A stretch of 64,000 nt of DNA from Bradyrhizobium sp. 149 (lineage in GTDB: Bacteria; Pseudomonadota; Alphaproteobacteria; Rhizobiales; Xanthobacteraceae): the NCBI RefSeq assembly GCF_023073915.1, contig NZ_JADPKK010000019.1, positions 310,001 through 374,000 on the forward strand. The letters are read 5' to 3'. Shown piece after piece: positions 1 to 7,211 of the stretch; within the stretch, counting starts at the first letter, position 1; every line of letters starts with the position of its first letter. Made by a program: the position numbers and the translations under genes. The notes under the pieces are model-generated. The model did no database searches, was not told the origin of the DNA, and worked only from the letters and a program-made list of their open reading frames with translations.

Positions 1-65
1 ATCTTGGAATTGCCGAATACGCGTTTCAGATACGCGTCGAGCTTTCTTACTTCCTTGACGTCCAC
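1..65 (-). CDS. DUF3126 family protein, N-terminal fragment
   Basis: Reading leftward from a GTG start at 65-63, the first 21 codons encode MDVKEVRKLDAYLKRVFGNS and then leave the window. This is the characteristic N-terminus of the short alphaproteobacterial DUF3126 family (about 70 residues, function unknown). A GGAG ribosome-binding site lies about eight bases before the GTG, which supports the start. It is the gene downstream of cysE on the same strand, separated from it by a hairpin terminator. The rest of the protein lies outside the window. Confidence 0.8.
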   Translation of the reverse strand, partial: MDVKEVRKLDAYLKRVFGNSK

Positions 66-155
66 GGCAAGTCTCCAATCGAAATCTGGGTTGGCGGGGT
101 TTTAGGACGAGACGCGACGAACCGCCAGCATGAATCGCCAAAGAATTTGGGACGA

Positions 156-177
156 AAGGGCCGGAAATCCGGCCCTT
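156..177 (-). terminator. Hairpin terminator after cysE
   Basis: A perfect 9-bp inverted repeat (aagggccgg / ccggccctt, 156-164 and 169-177) with a 4-base loop sits between the cysE stop and the DUF3126 start. Read on the minus strand the stem is followed by only a weak T-containing tract, so termination may be partial. Confidence 0.7.
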
Positions 178-199
178 CTGACAAGCTCAAAGCTCCGTC

Positions 200-1024
200 T
201 CACAGTCCCATGGCGTTGATCATCTGATCCATGGTGCGCGACGGCTCGGCGCAGCCGGCTTCGCCGACCACCTTGGCAGGCACGCCAGCGACTGTAACGT
301 TGTGCGGCACGGGCTTGACCACGACCGAGCCCGCCGCGATGCGCGCGCAATGACCGATCTCGATGTTGCCAAGGATCTTTGCGCCGGCGCCGATCAGGAC
401 GCCGTGACGGATCTTCGGATGGCGGTCCTCATTCTCCTTGCCGGTGCCGCCCAGCGTGACGCCATGCAGGATCGAGACGTCGTCCTCGATGAGCGCCGTC
501 TCACCGCAGACGAAACCGGTGGCGTGATCGAGAAAGATGCCGCGGCCGATCCGTGCGGCGGGATTGATGTCGGTCTGGAACACCGCAGACGCCCGGCTCT
601 GCAGATAATACGCAAAATCCTTGCGACCCTTCAGATAGAGCCAATGCGCGAGGCGATGGGTCTGGATGGCATGGAAGCCCTTGAAATAGAGCAAGGGATC
701 GATGAAGCGCGAGGTCGCGGGGTCGCGGTCGTAGACGGCGACGAGATCGGCGCGGAAGGCGTTGCCGAGATCTGGATCGTCGCGCAGCGCCTCGTCATAG
801 GTCTGGCGCACGAGATCGCCCGACAGCGCGGAGTGATCGAGACGGTCGGCGACACGATGGATCACCGCATCTTCCAGACGGCTGTGATGCAGCACCGTCG
901 AATAGATGAAGGTCGCAAGCTCCGGCTCGCGATGGACGATGTCCTCCGCCTCGCCGCGGACCCGATCCCAGATCGGATCAAGCGTTGCGAGCTTTCCTCC
1001 CGGATTGACCTGATGCACTGCCAT
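200..1024 (-). CDS. cysE: Serine O-acetyltransferase
   Basis: This enzyme transfers acetyl from acetyl-CoA to L-serine, giving O-acetylserine for cysteine synthesis in the cytoplasm. The 274-residue product has an N-terminal helical domain (about 1-145) and a left-handed beta-helix acyltransferase domain. The block DINPAARIGRGIFLDHATG (about 152-170) carries the catalytic Asp152 and His167 equivalents, followed by SILHGVTLGGTGKENEDRHP. I chose the ATG at 1024, giving MAVHQVNPGG, because the 39 codons upstream look unlike the family. The gene is divergent from the membrane protein at 1299, with 274 bp between them that contain no other gene. Family assignment is very secure. Confidence 0.97.
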   Translation of the reverse strand: MAVHQVNPGGKLATLDPIWDRVRGEAEDIVHREPELATFIYSTVLHHSRLEDAVIHRVADRLDHSALSGDLVRQTYDEALRDDPDLGNAFRADLVAVYDRDPATSRFIDPLLYFKGFHAIQTHRLAHWLYLKGRKDFAYYLQSRASAVFQTDINPAARIGRGIFLDHATGFVCGETALIEDDVSILHGVTLGGTGKENEDRHPKIRHGVLIGAGAKILGNIEIGHCARIAAGSVVVKPVPHNVTVAGVPAKVVGEAGCAEPSRTMDQMINAMGL

Positions 1025-1298
1025 GAGATCTGCTCTTTCGAATTGGCTCGTTTCGCTGGTTCTATAACACAGTCTAGCCGACAAAGTCCTGACGGGCTTG
1101 CCTGAGAGTGAACAGTGCGTTGCCCCGCGAAAGCATGCCAACCCGTTGAATCACAACAATTCTTCTGACGCTCCAGGCAGCAAGGTCGGCTCAAAATGGT
1201 CAGGGTTTTGCCGAATTCAAGCCTGGCGGCGTCAAACTATTGGTGAATTCCGCCTCAACGACTATTGCGGGCATGGTCCGAGTGAGGACGGAGCGGAT

Positions 1299-2702
1299 TT
1301 GACCAGCACCACCGATCATTTGCGCGCGGCCGCCGCGGGCTCATTCTGGCCGCGGCTGGCCGCGATGGCCTTGCCGCTTCTGTTGATCGCGCCGGCGTTC
1401 TGGAATGGCTATCCGCTGTTGCAATGGGATACCGGCGGCTATCTGGCGCGCTGGTACGAGGGCTATCTCGTCCCGAGCCGCTCCACCGTATTCGGCATCT
1501 ATCTGCACTATGGCGAGAGTTCTGGTTTCTGGATCAACCTCGCGGTCCAGTCGCTGGCGACGCTGTGGCTGGTGCAGCTCACTTTGCGCGTGCTCGGCCT
1601 GATGCAGACGTTCCGCTTCGTCGCGATCAGCCTGCTTCTGATCCTGTCGACTGCGCTGCCCTGGCTCGCGAGCATGCTGCTGACCGACATTTTCGCCGGA
1701 TTGGGGGTGCTGTCGCTGTTCCTGCTGGTGGTCGGTGGACAGCGGACCTCGGCGCTCGAAAAAAACTCGCTGTTCGTCTTCACCGCCTTTGCTGCCGCGA
1801 CCCACAGCGCCACGCTCGGCGTGCTGCTCGGGCTCTGCGTCGCCGGCTGGATGGCGCGGCCGTTGCTGGGGCGCCGGCTTCCCATCGCCGGATTGGCTCA
1901 AGCGAGCCTCACCATCGTCGCCGGCGGCCTGATGCTGATGTCGGCGAACCATGCCTTGTCGGGCAAATGGACCTGGACGCCCGGCGGCTATGGCGTTGCG
2001 TTCGGCCGCATGATGCAGGACGGCATCGTCGCACGCTATCTTGGCGATCACTGTCCGCGCGAAGCCTTCAAGCTCTGTCCCTACCGCAATGAACTACCGG
2101 CGAGCGCCGACCAGTTCCTGTGGGGCAAGAGCATGTTCAACACGCTCGGCCGATTCGAAGGCATGAACGACGAGATGGGCTACATCGTCGTGCATTCGCT
2201 CGCCGACTATCCGGCGTGGCAGGCCGGCGCAGCCTTGAGAGCCATGGGCCAGCAATTGCTGCATGTGGCGACCGGCGAAGGCACCAATGGCTGGATCCCG
2301 CATACCTATGGCATCATCGAGCGTTACATCCCCGCGCAGGTCGCACCCATGCGCGCGGCGCGCCAGCAGCACTGGGCTGTCAATTTCGACGATATCAACT
2401 GGCTGCACGTTCCCGTCGCGCTGGCCTCGATGCTGGCTCTGGTCGCGTTCCTCGCGCTGGCGCTCAGAAACCGCCGGCTCGACGATCTGACATTGCTGGC
2501 GGCAACCGTCGTGCTGGCGCTGCTCGGCAACGCCTTCATCTGCGGCGTGATTTCCGGACCACACGACCGCTATGGCGCGCGGATGGCGTGGGTTGCGACC
2601 TTCGTGGTGTTGATGGCACTGGCGCGGCGCTTGAGCAGCGACGAAACCGCGGACGAGATTCAGCCGCGGCGTGACAGGAAATCGAGCACGCCGGCCTTAT
2701 AG
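1299..2702 (+). CDS. Polytopic inner-membrane protein of unknown function
   Basis: About 467 residues with roughly ten hydrophobic segments, the first starting near residue 20 (LAAMALPLLLIAPAFW). A polar loop after the first segment contains QWDTGGYLARWYEG and a longer soluble stretch lies around residues 230-360. The acidic residue in the first loop and overall shape are reminiscent of GT-C membrane glycosyltransferases, but I see no defining motif, so that is only a guess. The frame is open back to 1098; I prefer the TTG at 1299 because a GGAG lies 6-9 bases upstream and the upstream residues look non-coding. Its 3' end overlaps the convergent hydrolase gene by 43 bp. Confidence 0.75.
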   Translation: MTSTTDHLRAAAAGSFWPRLAAMALPLLLIAPAFWNGYPLLQWDTGGYLARWYEGYLVPSRSTVFGIYLHYGESSGFWINLAVQSLATLWLVQLTLRVLGLMQTFRFVAISLLLILSTALPWLASMLLTDIFAGLGVLSLFLLVVGGQRTSALEKNSLFVFTAFAAATHSATLGVLLGLCVAGWMARPLLGRRLPIAGLAQASLTIVAGGLMLMSANHALSGKWTWTPGGYGVAFGRMMQDGIVARYLGDHCPREAFKLCPYRNELPASADQFLWGKSMFNTLGRFEGMNDEMGYIVVHSLADYPAWQAGAALRAMGQQLLHVATGEGTNGWIPHTYGIIERYIPAQVAPMRAARQQHWAVNFDDINWLHVPVALASMLALVAFLALALRNRRLDDLTLLAATVVLALLGNAFICGVISGPHDRYGARMAWVATFVVLMALARRLSSDETADEIQPRRDRKSSTPAL

Positions 2703-3418
2703 ACCTTGTCGCCGACCGCGCGCATGTGATCGCGGTTCGGAATGTCGAGCACTTCCGAACCCGGAATGATGGCACCGAGTGCGCTGGCCGAGCCCGCGAC
2801 GTCGTCGGTGCTCCCGACCGCGATCAGCACGGGCACGTCGATGCGCGCGGCTTCATCCTTCGTCATGAGATCGCGCGTGCCGCGCAGGCAGGCGGCCAGC
2901 GCTTTGCGGTCGGAACGGGTTTGGTCTGCAAAAGCACGAAAAGTGCGCCCGACGGGATCAGTGACGTCGTCGAGCGAGGGCGCTTCCAGCGCCTTGGCCA
3001 CGTTCTCGCCGGGCCCGGTGCCCTCGATCAGGCCGCCGATGCCGATGCCACCGAGGATTGCCGAACGCAGGCGCTGCGGCTCGTTGAGCGAGAGCCAGGC
3101 CGCCATCCGCCCGCCCATCGAATAGCCCATGAGATCGGCCTGCGGGATGGCGAGGTGATCCATCAGCGCGAGCACGTCGCCGGCCATGGTCGGGATCGAG
3201 TACTGCGCGGGCTCGTAGAGCTTTGCGCTTTCGCCGTGGCCGCGATTGTCGAGCGCAATGACGCGGCGGCCGTTCTTGCGCAGCTCAGAGACCCAGGTCG
3301 GATAGACCCAGTTCACGTTCTTGCTCGAGGCAAAGCCGTGCACCAGGATGATGGGATCGCCCTCGCCTTCGTCGAGATAGGCAATTTCAACGGCGCCGTT
3401 GTGAAAGCTCGGCATCAT
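2660..3418 (-). CDS. Alpha/beta-fold hydrolase
   Basis: A 252-residue alpha/beta hydrolase. The oxyanion strand HGFASSKNVN follows the start region (near 27). The nucleophile elbow is GYSMGG with Ser100, and a late NRDHMRAVG supplies the probable catalytic His near 235; an acidic partner is likely in the ATVGSTDD-type strand near 205. The substrate cannot be named: the family includes esterases, lactonases and C-C hydrolases. Two ATG codons are adjacent (3418 and 3415). The 3' ends of this gene and the preceding membrane-protein gene overlap tail to tail. Confidence 0.9.
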   Translation of the reverse strand: MMPSFHNGAVEIAYLDEGEGDPIILVHGFASSKNVNWVYPTWVSELRKNGRRVIALDNRGHGESAKLYEPAQYSIPTMAGDVLALMDHLAIPQADLMGYSMGGRMAAWLSLNEPQRLRSAILGGIGIGGLIEGTGPGENVAKALEAPSLDDVTDPVGRTFRAFADQTRSDRKALAACLRGTRDLMTKDEAARIDVPVLIAVGSTDDVAGSASALGAIIPGSEVLDIPNRDHMRAVGDKVYKAGVLDFLSRRG

Positions 3419-3455
3419 CAGTTCCGTGAGGTCTTGAAGGGAATGGTTGGTTTTA

Positions 3456-3504
3456 GAGCACGATCCGGAAAACTGTGCAGCGGTTTTTCGGCAACATCAT
3501 GCTC
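3456..3504. repeat. Palindromic intergenic repeat, gagca...tgctc type
   Basis: A 49-bp imperfect palindrome runs from gagcacgatccggaaaa to cggcaacatcatgctc, between two minus-strand genes. Its layout matches a short repeat I recall as common between genes in Bradyrhizobium and relatives. It is the only copy of this type I noticed in the window. Confidence 0.55.
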
Positions 3505-3531
3505 AAACAACAACCTGATGTGCGATGACGA

Positions 3532-4665
3532 TCAGGCGGTGGCGGCATCCGCCAGAGCGGCTTCGGCCGCGATCTGCGCCCGGCGAAGCCGCCGCGCCCG
3601 TCTGCGATCGCACCAGGCCTGGGTCAGGCGCTCGGTCGTCGCCTTGATGGAGGACAGAAGGCCGAACAGCGTCAGTGCCGCACCGAACAGCCAGAGCACC
3701 AGATCGAATGCACCGCCAATGAGCAGCAGCGCGCCGCGGCCGAGCAGTTTCATGATCGCGCGCGTCTTGCCGCCTTGCGCTTCGGCAAGCCGCGCCGCGC
3801 GCGCGACGTCCTTCGGACCTTCGGCGATCCGCAACGTATCCATCGCCCCGCGCGTGCCGGTCTTTCCGGCGACGCGCGTCACGTCCTTGCCGAGCCGGAC
3901 CAGCGCTCCGGCCTTCTCCGCGCGGAACGCGGCCTTGATCGCGCTGACGGTCTCACCGGGGCGGAACACGGAGCCCTTGGCCACGGCGTTCTGGAGCATC
4001 GGCGTATCGACCACCTCGCGTGCGGAGCGTCCGGCCCATACCGCAAGACCCTCACCGAGCCGCCCCACCTTTCGGGCGTCCTTGACCAGCGTCAGCCCGG
4101 CGCGCACGGGCGCAGCGCCACCGACGGACACATAGGTTGCCGCGGTCACCGCAAGGCCGGCCGCCGCGAGGCCGAGCACCAGGCGATCGGTGTCCTCGCC
4201 CATGGCGAGGTGCTTGCCCTCCCGCACGACGTCCCTGATGTCGCCGATCACGAAGAGATCCCCGGCCACCGTCCCGGACAGGCTCGCGACATCGTCGGCA
4301 TTGCCGGTGACGAGGCCGGTGGCAAAGCGCTTGGCGAAATACGAGGTGGAATTCTGTTCCTTGACCGCATCGCTCACGCGGCTCAGGAGGTCGTCCGGCA
4401 ACGCGATGTTCCGGTCACGCGCGAGCGCCACGAAACTGCCGGCGAGATCGGCATCGCCGGCGGCGAGCGCAGCCTCGATGTTGTCCTGAACCAAGCGGTC
4501 ATTCCGCTGCAGCAGCGCATCGAGCTTCAGCTCGGAGAGCACGGCCGGATCATCCTGCGCGGCGAGGATCGCGCCGGCCTCACGGGCGTGCGGCGCAACC
4601 TGCGCGAGCATGAAGCTGCACGCAACAAAACCGGTCAACGCTGTGCTGATTCGCAGCCACTTCAT
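3532..4665 (-). CDS. Conserved hypothetical exported or membrane-anchored protein
   Basis: About 377 residues from the ATG at 4665 (MKWLRISTALTGFVACSFML). The N-terminus is a signal peptide or signal anchor. The middle is alanine-rich and helical, with a hydrophobic segment near 150 (LAAAGLAVTAATYVSVGGA), and a second hydrophobic stretch near 320-345 (LLLIGGAFDLVLWLFGAALTLFGLL) precedes an Arg-rich cytoplasmic-looking tail. No family was recognised. The frame stays open to 4872, but those extra residues would bury the signal sequence, so I reject the longer start. Confidence 0.75.
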   Translation of the reverse strand: MKWLRISTALTGFVACSFMLAQVAPHAREAGAILAAQDDPAVLSELKLDALLQRNDRLVQDNIEAALAAGDADLAGSFVALARDRNIALPDDLLSRVSDAVKEQNSTSYFAKRFATGLVTGNADDVASLSGTVAGDLFVIGDIRDVVREGKHLAMGEDTDRLVLGLAAAGLAVTAATYVSVGGAAPVRAGLTLVKDARKVGRLGEGLAVWAGRSAREVVDTPMLQNAVAKGSVFRPGETVSAIKAAFRAEKAGALVRLGKDVTRVAGKTGTRGAMDTLRIAEGPKDVARAARLAEAQGGKTRAIMKLLGRGALLLIGGAFDLVLWLFGAALTLFGLLSSIKATTERLTQAWCDRRRARRLRRAQIAAEAALADAATA

Positions 4666-4967
4666 GTGGAAAACCCGGACGGTCCTGAAATCGTTGACGA
4701 TTGAGTCGTCATTGGTCGCAATTACGCGCGTCCACAGACATAGTATGCCAAAATTGCGACACAACGTCCCCGACGAAAGAAGGGCTTCTCTCAGGCCGCA
4801 AGATTGTGTCGAATTTGCATGAGCAAATGAGCATGGGGCATTGCGGAGCTTTTGGTTCCGCTGGACTAGCAATCATCTACACCCGCCAGTATGGTCCGCG
4901 GCGCCTTAATAATGCCGCGGCAGTGGTGATTGTGTCTGCCGCCATTGCCACTCCAGGATGAGTTACG
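4666..4967. other. Divergent intergenic region
   Basis: About 300 bp separate the minus-strand hypothetical gene from the plus-strand zinc-finger gene. It must hold both promoters. I see no clear operator, RNA or repeat in it; the short open frames here have no coding character. Confidence 0.5.
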
Positions 4968-5213
4968 ATGTCCGACCATGTCGTCCCGCACTTCCATAAC
5001 GATGCCGGTGTCCCCGTCATCGAAATCGGCTCGCAAGAGTTCATGTGCGTGGGCGCCAACCCTCCGTTCGATCATCCGCACGTCTTCCTCGACCTCGGCA
5101 ACGACAACGAGATCATCTGTCCCTACTGCTCGACGCTGTACCGTTTCGCCGCGGACCTGAAGGCGGGCGAAGCCCGTCCGCCGGAATGCGTCCTGAAGGA
5201 CAAGGTGGCCTGA
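4968..5213 (+). CDS. CHCC-type zinc-finger protein (NDUFS6-like)
   Basis: An 81-residue protein with the layout of the CHCC zinc-finger family, related to the accessory complex I subunit NDUFS6/NUMM. Candidate zinc ligands are Cys27, His36 or His38, Cys51 and Cys54 (CPYC), within the conserved PFDHPHVFLDLG and ICPYCSTLYRF blocks. GGATGAG upstream acts as the ribosome-binding site. The stop is 19 bp before the GTG of the flavin monooxygenase, so the two may be co-transcribed, though no functional link is evident. A complex I role is inferred from the family, not seen. Confidence 0.88.
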   Translation: MSDHVVPHFHNDAGVPVIEIGSQEFMCVGANPPFDHPHVFLDLGNDNEIICPYCSTLYRFAADLKAGEARPPECVLKDKVA

Positions 5214-5232
5214 CCGCGTCCATCGGTCAGGG

Positions 5233-6432
5233 GTGGCGCTCTCCCGAACGATTGTCATCGCCGGTGCCGGCATCGGTGGACTGACGGCTGCGCTTGCGCT
5301 CGCGGCCCGCGGCTTCCGCATCGTCGTGCTGGAAAAGGCCGAGCAGCTCGAGGAAGTCGGCGCCGGTCTGCAACTCTCCCCCAATGCCAGCCGCGTGCTG
5401 GTCGAGCTCGGCCTCGCCGAGCGCCTCAAGCTCCGCGCCGTGATCCCGGAGGCGGTCTCGATCATGAGCGCGCGGGCCGGCGGCGAGCTTTTGCGCATGC
5501 CGCTGGGAGAAGCCGCCGCGCGCGCCGGCGCTCCCTATTGGGTGGTGCACCGCGCCGACCTGCAATCCGCCCTCGCCGGTGCAGTCTCCGACCATCCCGA
5601 TATCGACCTGAAACTCGGCGCGACCTTCGAAGACGTCGCGCCTCACACCAAGGGGCTGACGGTCGTCCACCGCAGCGGCACGATCCGGCGCAGCGACCTT
5701 GCCAGTGCGCTGATCGGCGCCGACGGCATCTGGTCGACGGTGCGCCAGCATCTGTTTCCCGAGGTGCAGCCGCGCTTCTCCGGTCTGATCGCCTGGCGCG
5801 GCACGCTCGATGCCACGCAACTGCCCAAGGACTACACCGCGCGTCGGGTCCAGCTCTGGATGGGCCCGAACGCCCATCTCGTCGCCTACCCGATCGCGGG
5901 CGGACGCCAGATCAACGTGGTCGCGGTGCTTCCGGGCACCTGGAACAGGCCGGGCTGGAGCACGCCCGGCGATCCCCGCGAGGTGATGGACGCCTTCGCC
6001 GCGCCGCGCTGGCCGCCGCCGGCGCGCATGATGCTCGCCACCGTCGATAGCTGGCGGAAATGGGCGCTGTTCGGCGTGCCCGACGACTGCCCCTGGAGCA
6101 AAGGCCCGGTCGCGCTGCTCGGCGACGCCGTGCATGCGATGCTGCCGTTTGCGGCCCAGGGCGCCGGCATGGCGGTCGAGGATGCCGCGGTGCTCGCGCA
6201 GCATTTGAGCCTCGAGGTCGCCGAGAGCACCGCGGGCATCACCGCTGCGCTGAGACAATACGGCCGTACGCGCCAGGCGCGTGTGCGGCGGATGCAGCGG
6301 ACCGCGCGGCAGCAGGGCCGCATCTATCATCTCAGCGGGCCGCTCGCCTACGCACGCGACCTTGCGGTCCGCGCGCTCGGCCCGGAACGCATGCTGGCGC
6401 GGCAGGACTGGATCTACGGTTGGCGGGCGTAG
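5233..6432 (+). CDS. FAD-dependent monooxygenase (salicylate-hydroxylase-like)
   Basis: A 399-residue class A flavoprotein hydroxylase. The Rossmann FAD motif GAGIGG lies at residues 11-16, and the second FAD motif GDAVHAMLPFAAQGAGMAVEDA at about 297-318 is full and intact. The internal NAD(P)H/FAD segment is represented by LIGADGIWSTVR near 160-171. Such enzymes hydroxylate aromatic rings or related substrates with NAD(P)H and O2. Nothing nearby suggests an aromatic pathway, so the substrate is unknown. The start is the GTG at 5233 (MALSRTIVIAGAG). Confidence 0.92.
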   Translation: MALSRTIVIAGAGIGGLTAALALAARGFRIVVLEKAEQLEEVGAGLQLSPNASRVLVELGLAERLKLRAVIPEAVSIMSARAGGELLRMPLGEAAARAGAPYWVVHRADLQSALAGAVSDHPDIDLKLGATFEDVAPHTKGLTVVHRSGTIRRSDLASALIGADGIWSTVRQHLFPEVQPRFSGLIAWRGTLDATQLPKDYTARRVQLWMGPNAHLVAYPIAGGRQINVVAVLPGTWNRPGWSTPGDPREVMDAFAAPRWPPPARMMLATVDSWRKWALFGVPDDCPWSKGPVALLGDAVHAMLPFAAQGAGMAVEDAAVLAQHLSLEVAESTAGITAALRQYGRTRQARVRRMQRTARQQGRIYHLSGPLAYARDLAVRALGPERMLARQDWIYGWRA

Positions 6433-6436
6433 CACG

Positions 6437-6880
6437 TCAGTTGACGGCGCCGCCTGACTTCGATCTGGACGGCTTGGCGGCAACTGCCGGCGCGGGCGGA
6501 GCCGCCGGCTTAGCGGGCGGCTCAGCCGCTTCCATATCGCTTTCGCGGCACCTGTTCTTGGCCCAGGTCTCCTCCATCAGCTTCTGCTGTCCCCGCGCGG
6601 CGATGTAGTCATTGCGATAGGCGAGTTCGACCACCACGGCGCCACCCGCACCGGTCTCGGCCTTGGCCATCAATCGCTCGAGGTCCGCGATGCGCTTGAC
6701 GAGATTCTTGCGCTCGGGCGCAAGTTGCTTGCAATCCCAGAGGTCATAGCGCGCCGGATCGGCGAAGGCCGGGCTGATGGTGTCGCTGACGCTCGCGCAG
6801 CCGCCGAGCGCCGCACAGAGCAAGGCCAGCGGAAGCAGCGTACGCACGGGGCGACAGCGGGAGGGAAACGAAACAGGCAT
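6437..6880 (-). CDS. Putative outer-membrane lipoprotein
   Basis: A 147-residue protein with an Arg-containing N-region, a hydrophobic core and the lipobox LGGC (Cys at about 28), so it is probably lipidated and periplasmic. The mature part is helical, with a coiled-coil-like stretch (LVKRIADLERLMAKAETG) and two later conserved-looking Cys/Lys-rich segments. It ends in a Pro/Ala/Lys-rich tail. No known family was recognised. It converges on the monooxygenase gene with a 4-bp gap. Confidence 0.75.
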   Translation of the reverse strand: MPVSFPSRCRPVRTLLPLALLCAALGGCASVSDTISPAFADPARYDLWDCKQLAPERKNLVKRIADLERLMAKAETGAGGAVVVELAYRNDYIAARGQQKLMEETWAKNRCRESDMEAAEPPAKPAAPPAPAVAAKPSRSKSGGAVN

Positions 6881-7053
6881 GCCGGATGAATAGTCCCCGT
6901 GGATTGAGAATGCCTAAAGCAGCACCCGGTGTCCGGATTGAGGCTTTGCCTTGTGCGGCCGGCTCGCTTAAGGAAGAACCGCCCCTCCGGCCCACCAAGT
7001 GCCAATTCCAGACGGCCGGCAAGGGACTTAAGTGATTGATCTCGTTGGATCAA

Positions 7054-7142
7054 GCGGGCATGGCGGAATTGGTAGACGCAAGGGACTTAAAATCCCTCGG
7101 TGCGCAAGCGCTGTGCCGGTTCGACCCCGGCTGCCCGCACCA
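7054..7142 (+). tRNA. tRNA-Leu (UAA anticodon)
   Basis: The acceptor stem GCGGGCA pairs with TGCCCGC. The D-arm GGCGGAATTGGTAGACGC, the anticodon stem-loop AGGGA-CTTAAAA-TCCCT (anticodon TAA), a long class II variable arm and the T-arm GGTTCGACCCC are all present. The discriminator A is followed by an encoded CCA (7140-7142). It reads UUA codons, which are rare in this GC-rich DNA. No integrated element is visible beside it. Confidence 0.97.
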
Positions 7143-7211
7143 CGAGAGCCGACGACGCGACCTGTGCCAACAGCATGAGCCGGAAGATCCCTCCAAGACG
7201 ACCTTCCATGT

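Noticed and set aside
302-1105. Long plus-strand frame opposite cysE
   Set aside because: It is antisense to a gene with unmistakable catalytic motifs and encodes a low-complexity Arg/Ala/Asp-rich product; a typical GC-rich shadow.
4701-4961. 86-codon frame upstream of the zinc-finger gene
   Set aside because: No ribosome-binding site, atypical composition, and it covers the likely promoter region of the divergent genes.
7054-7142. tRNA-Leu considered as an attachment site for an integrated island
   Set aside because: No integrase and no repeated 3' tRNA fragment was seen downstream; flanking genes look like core genome.
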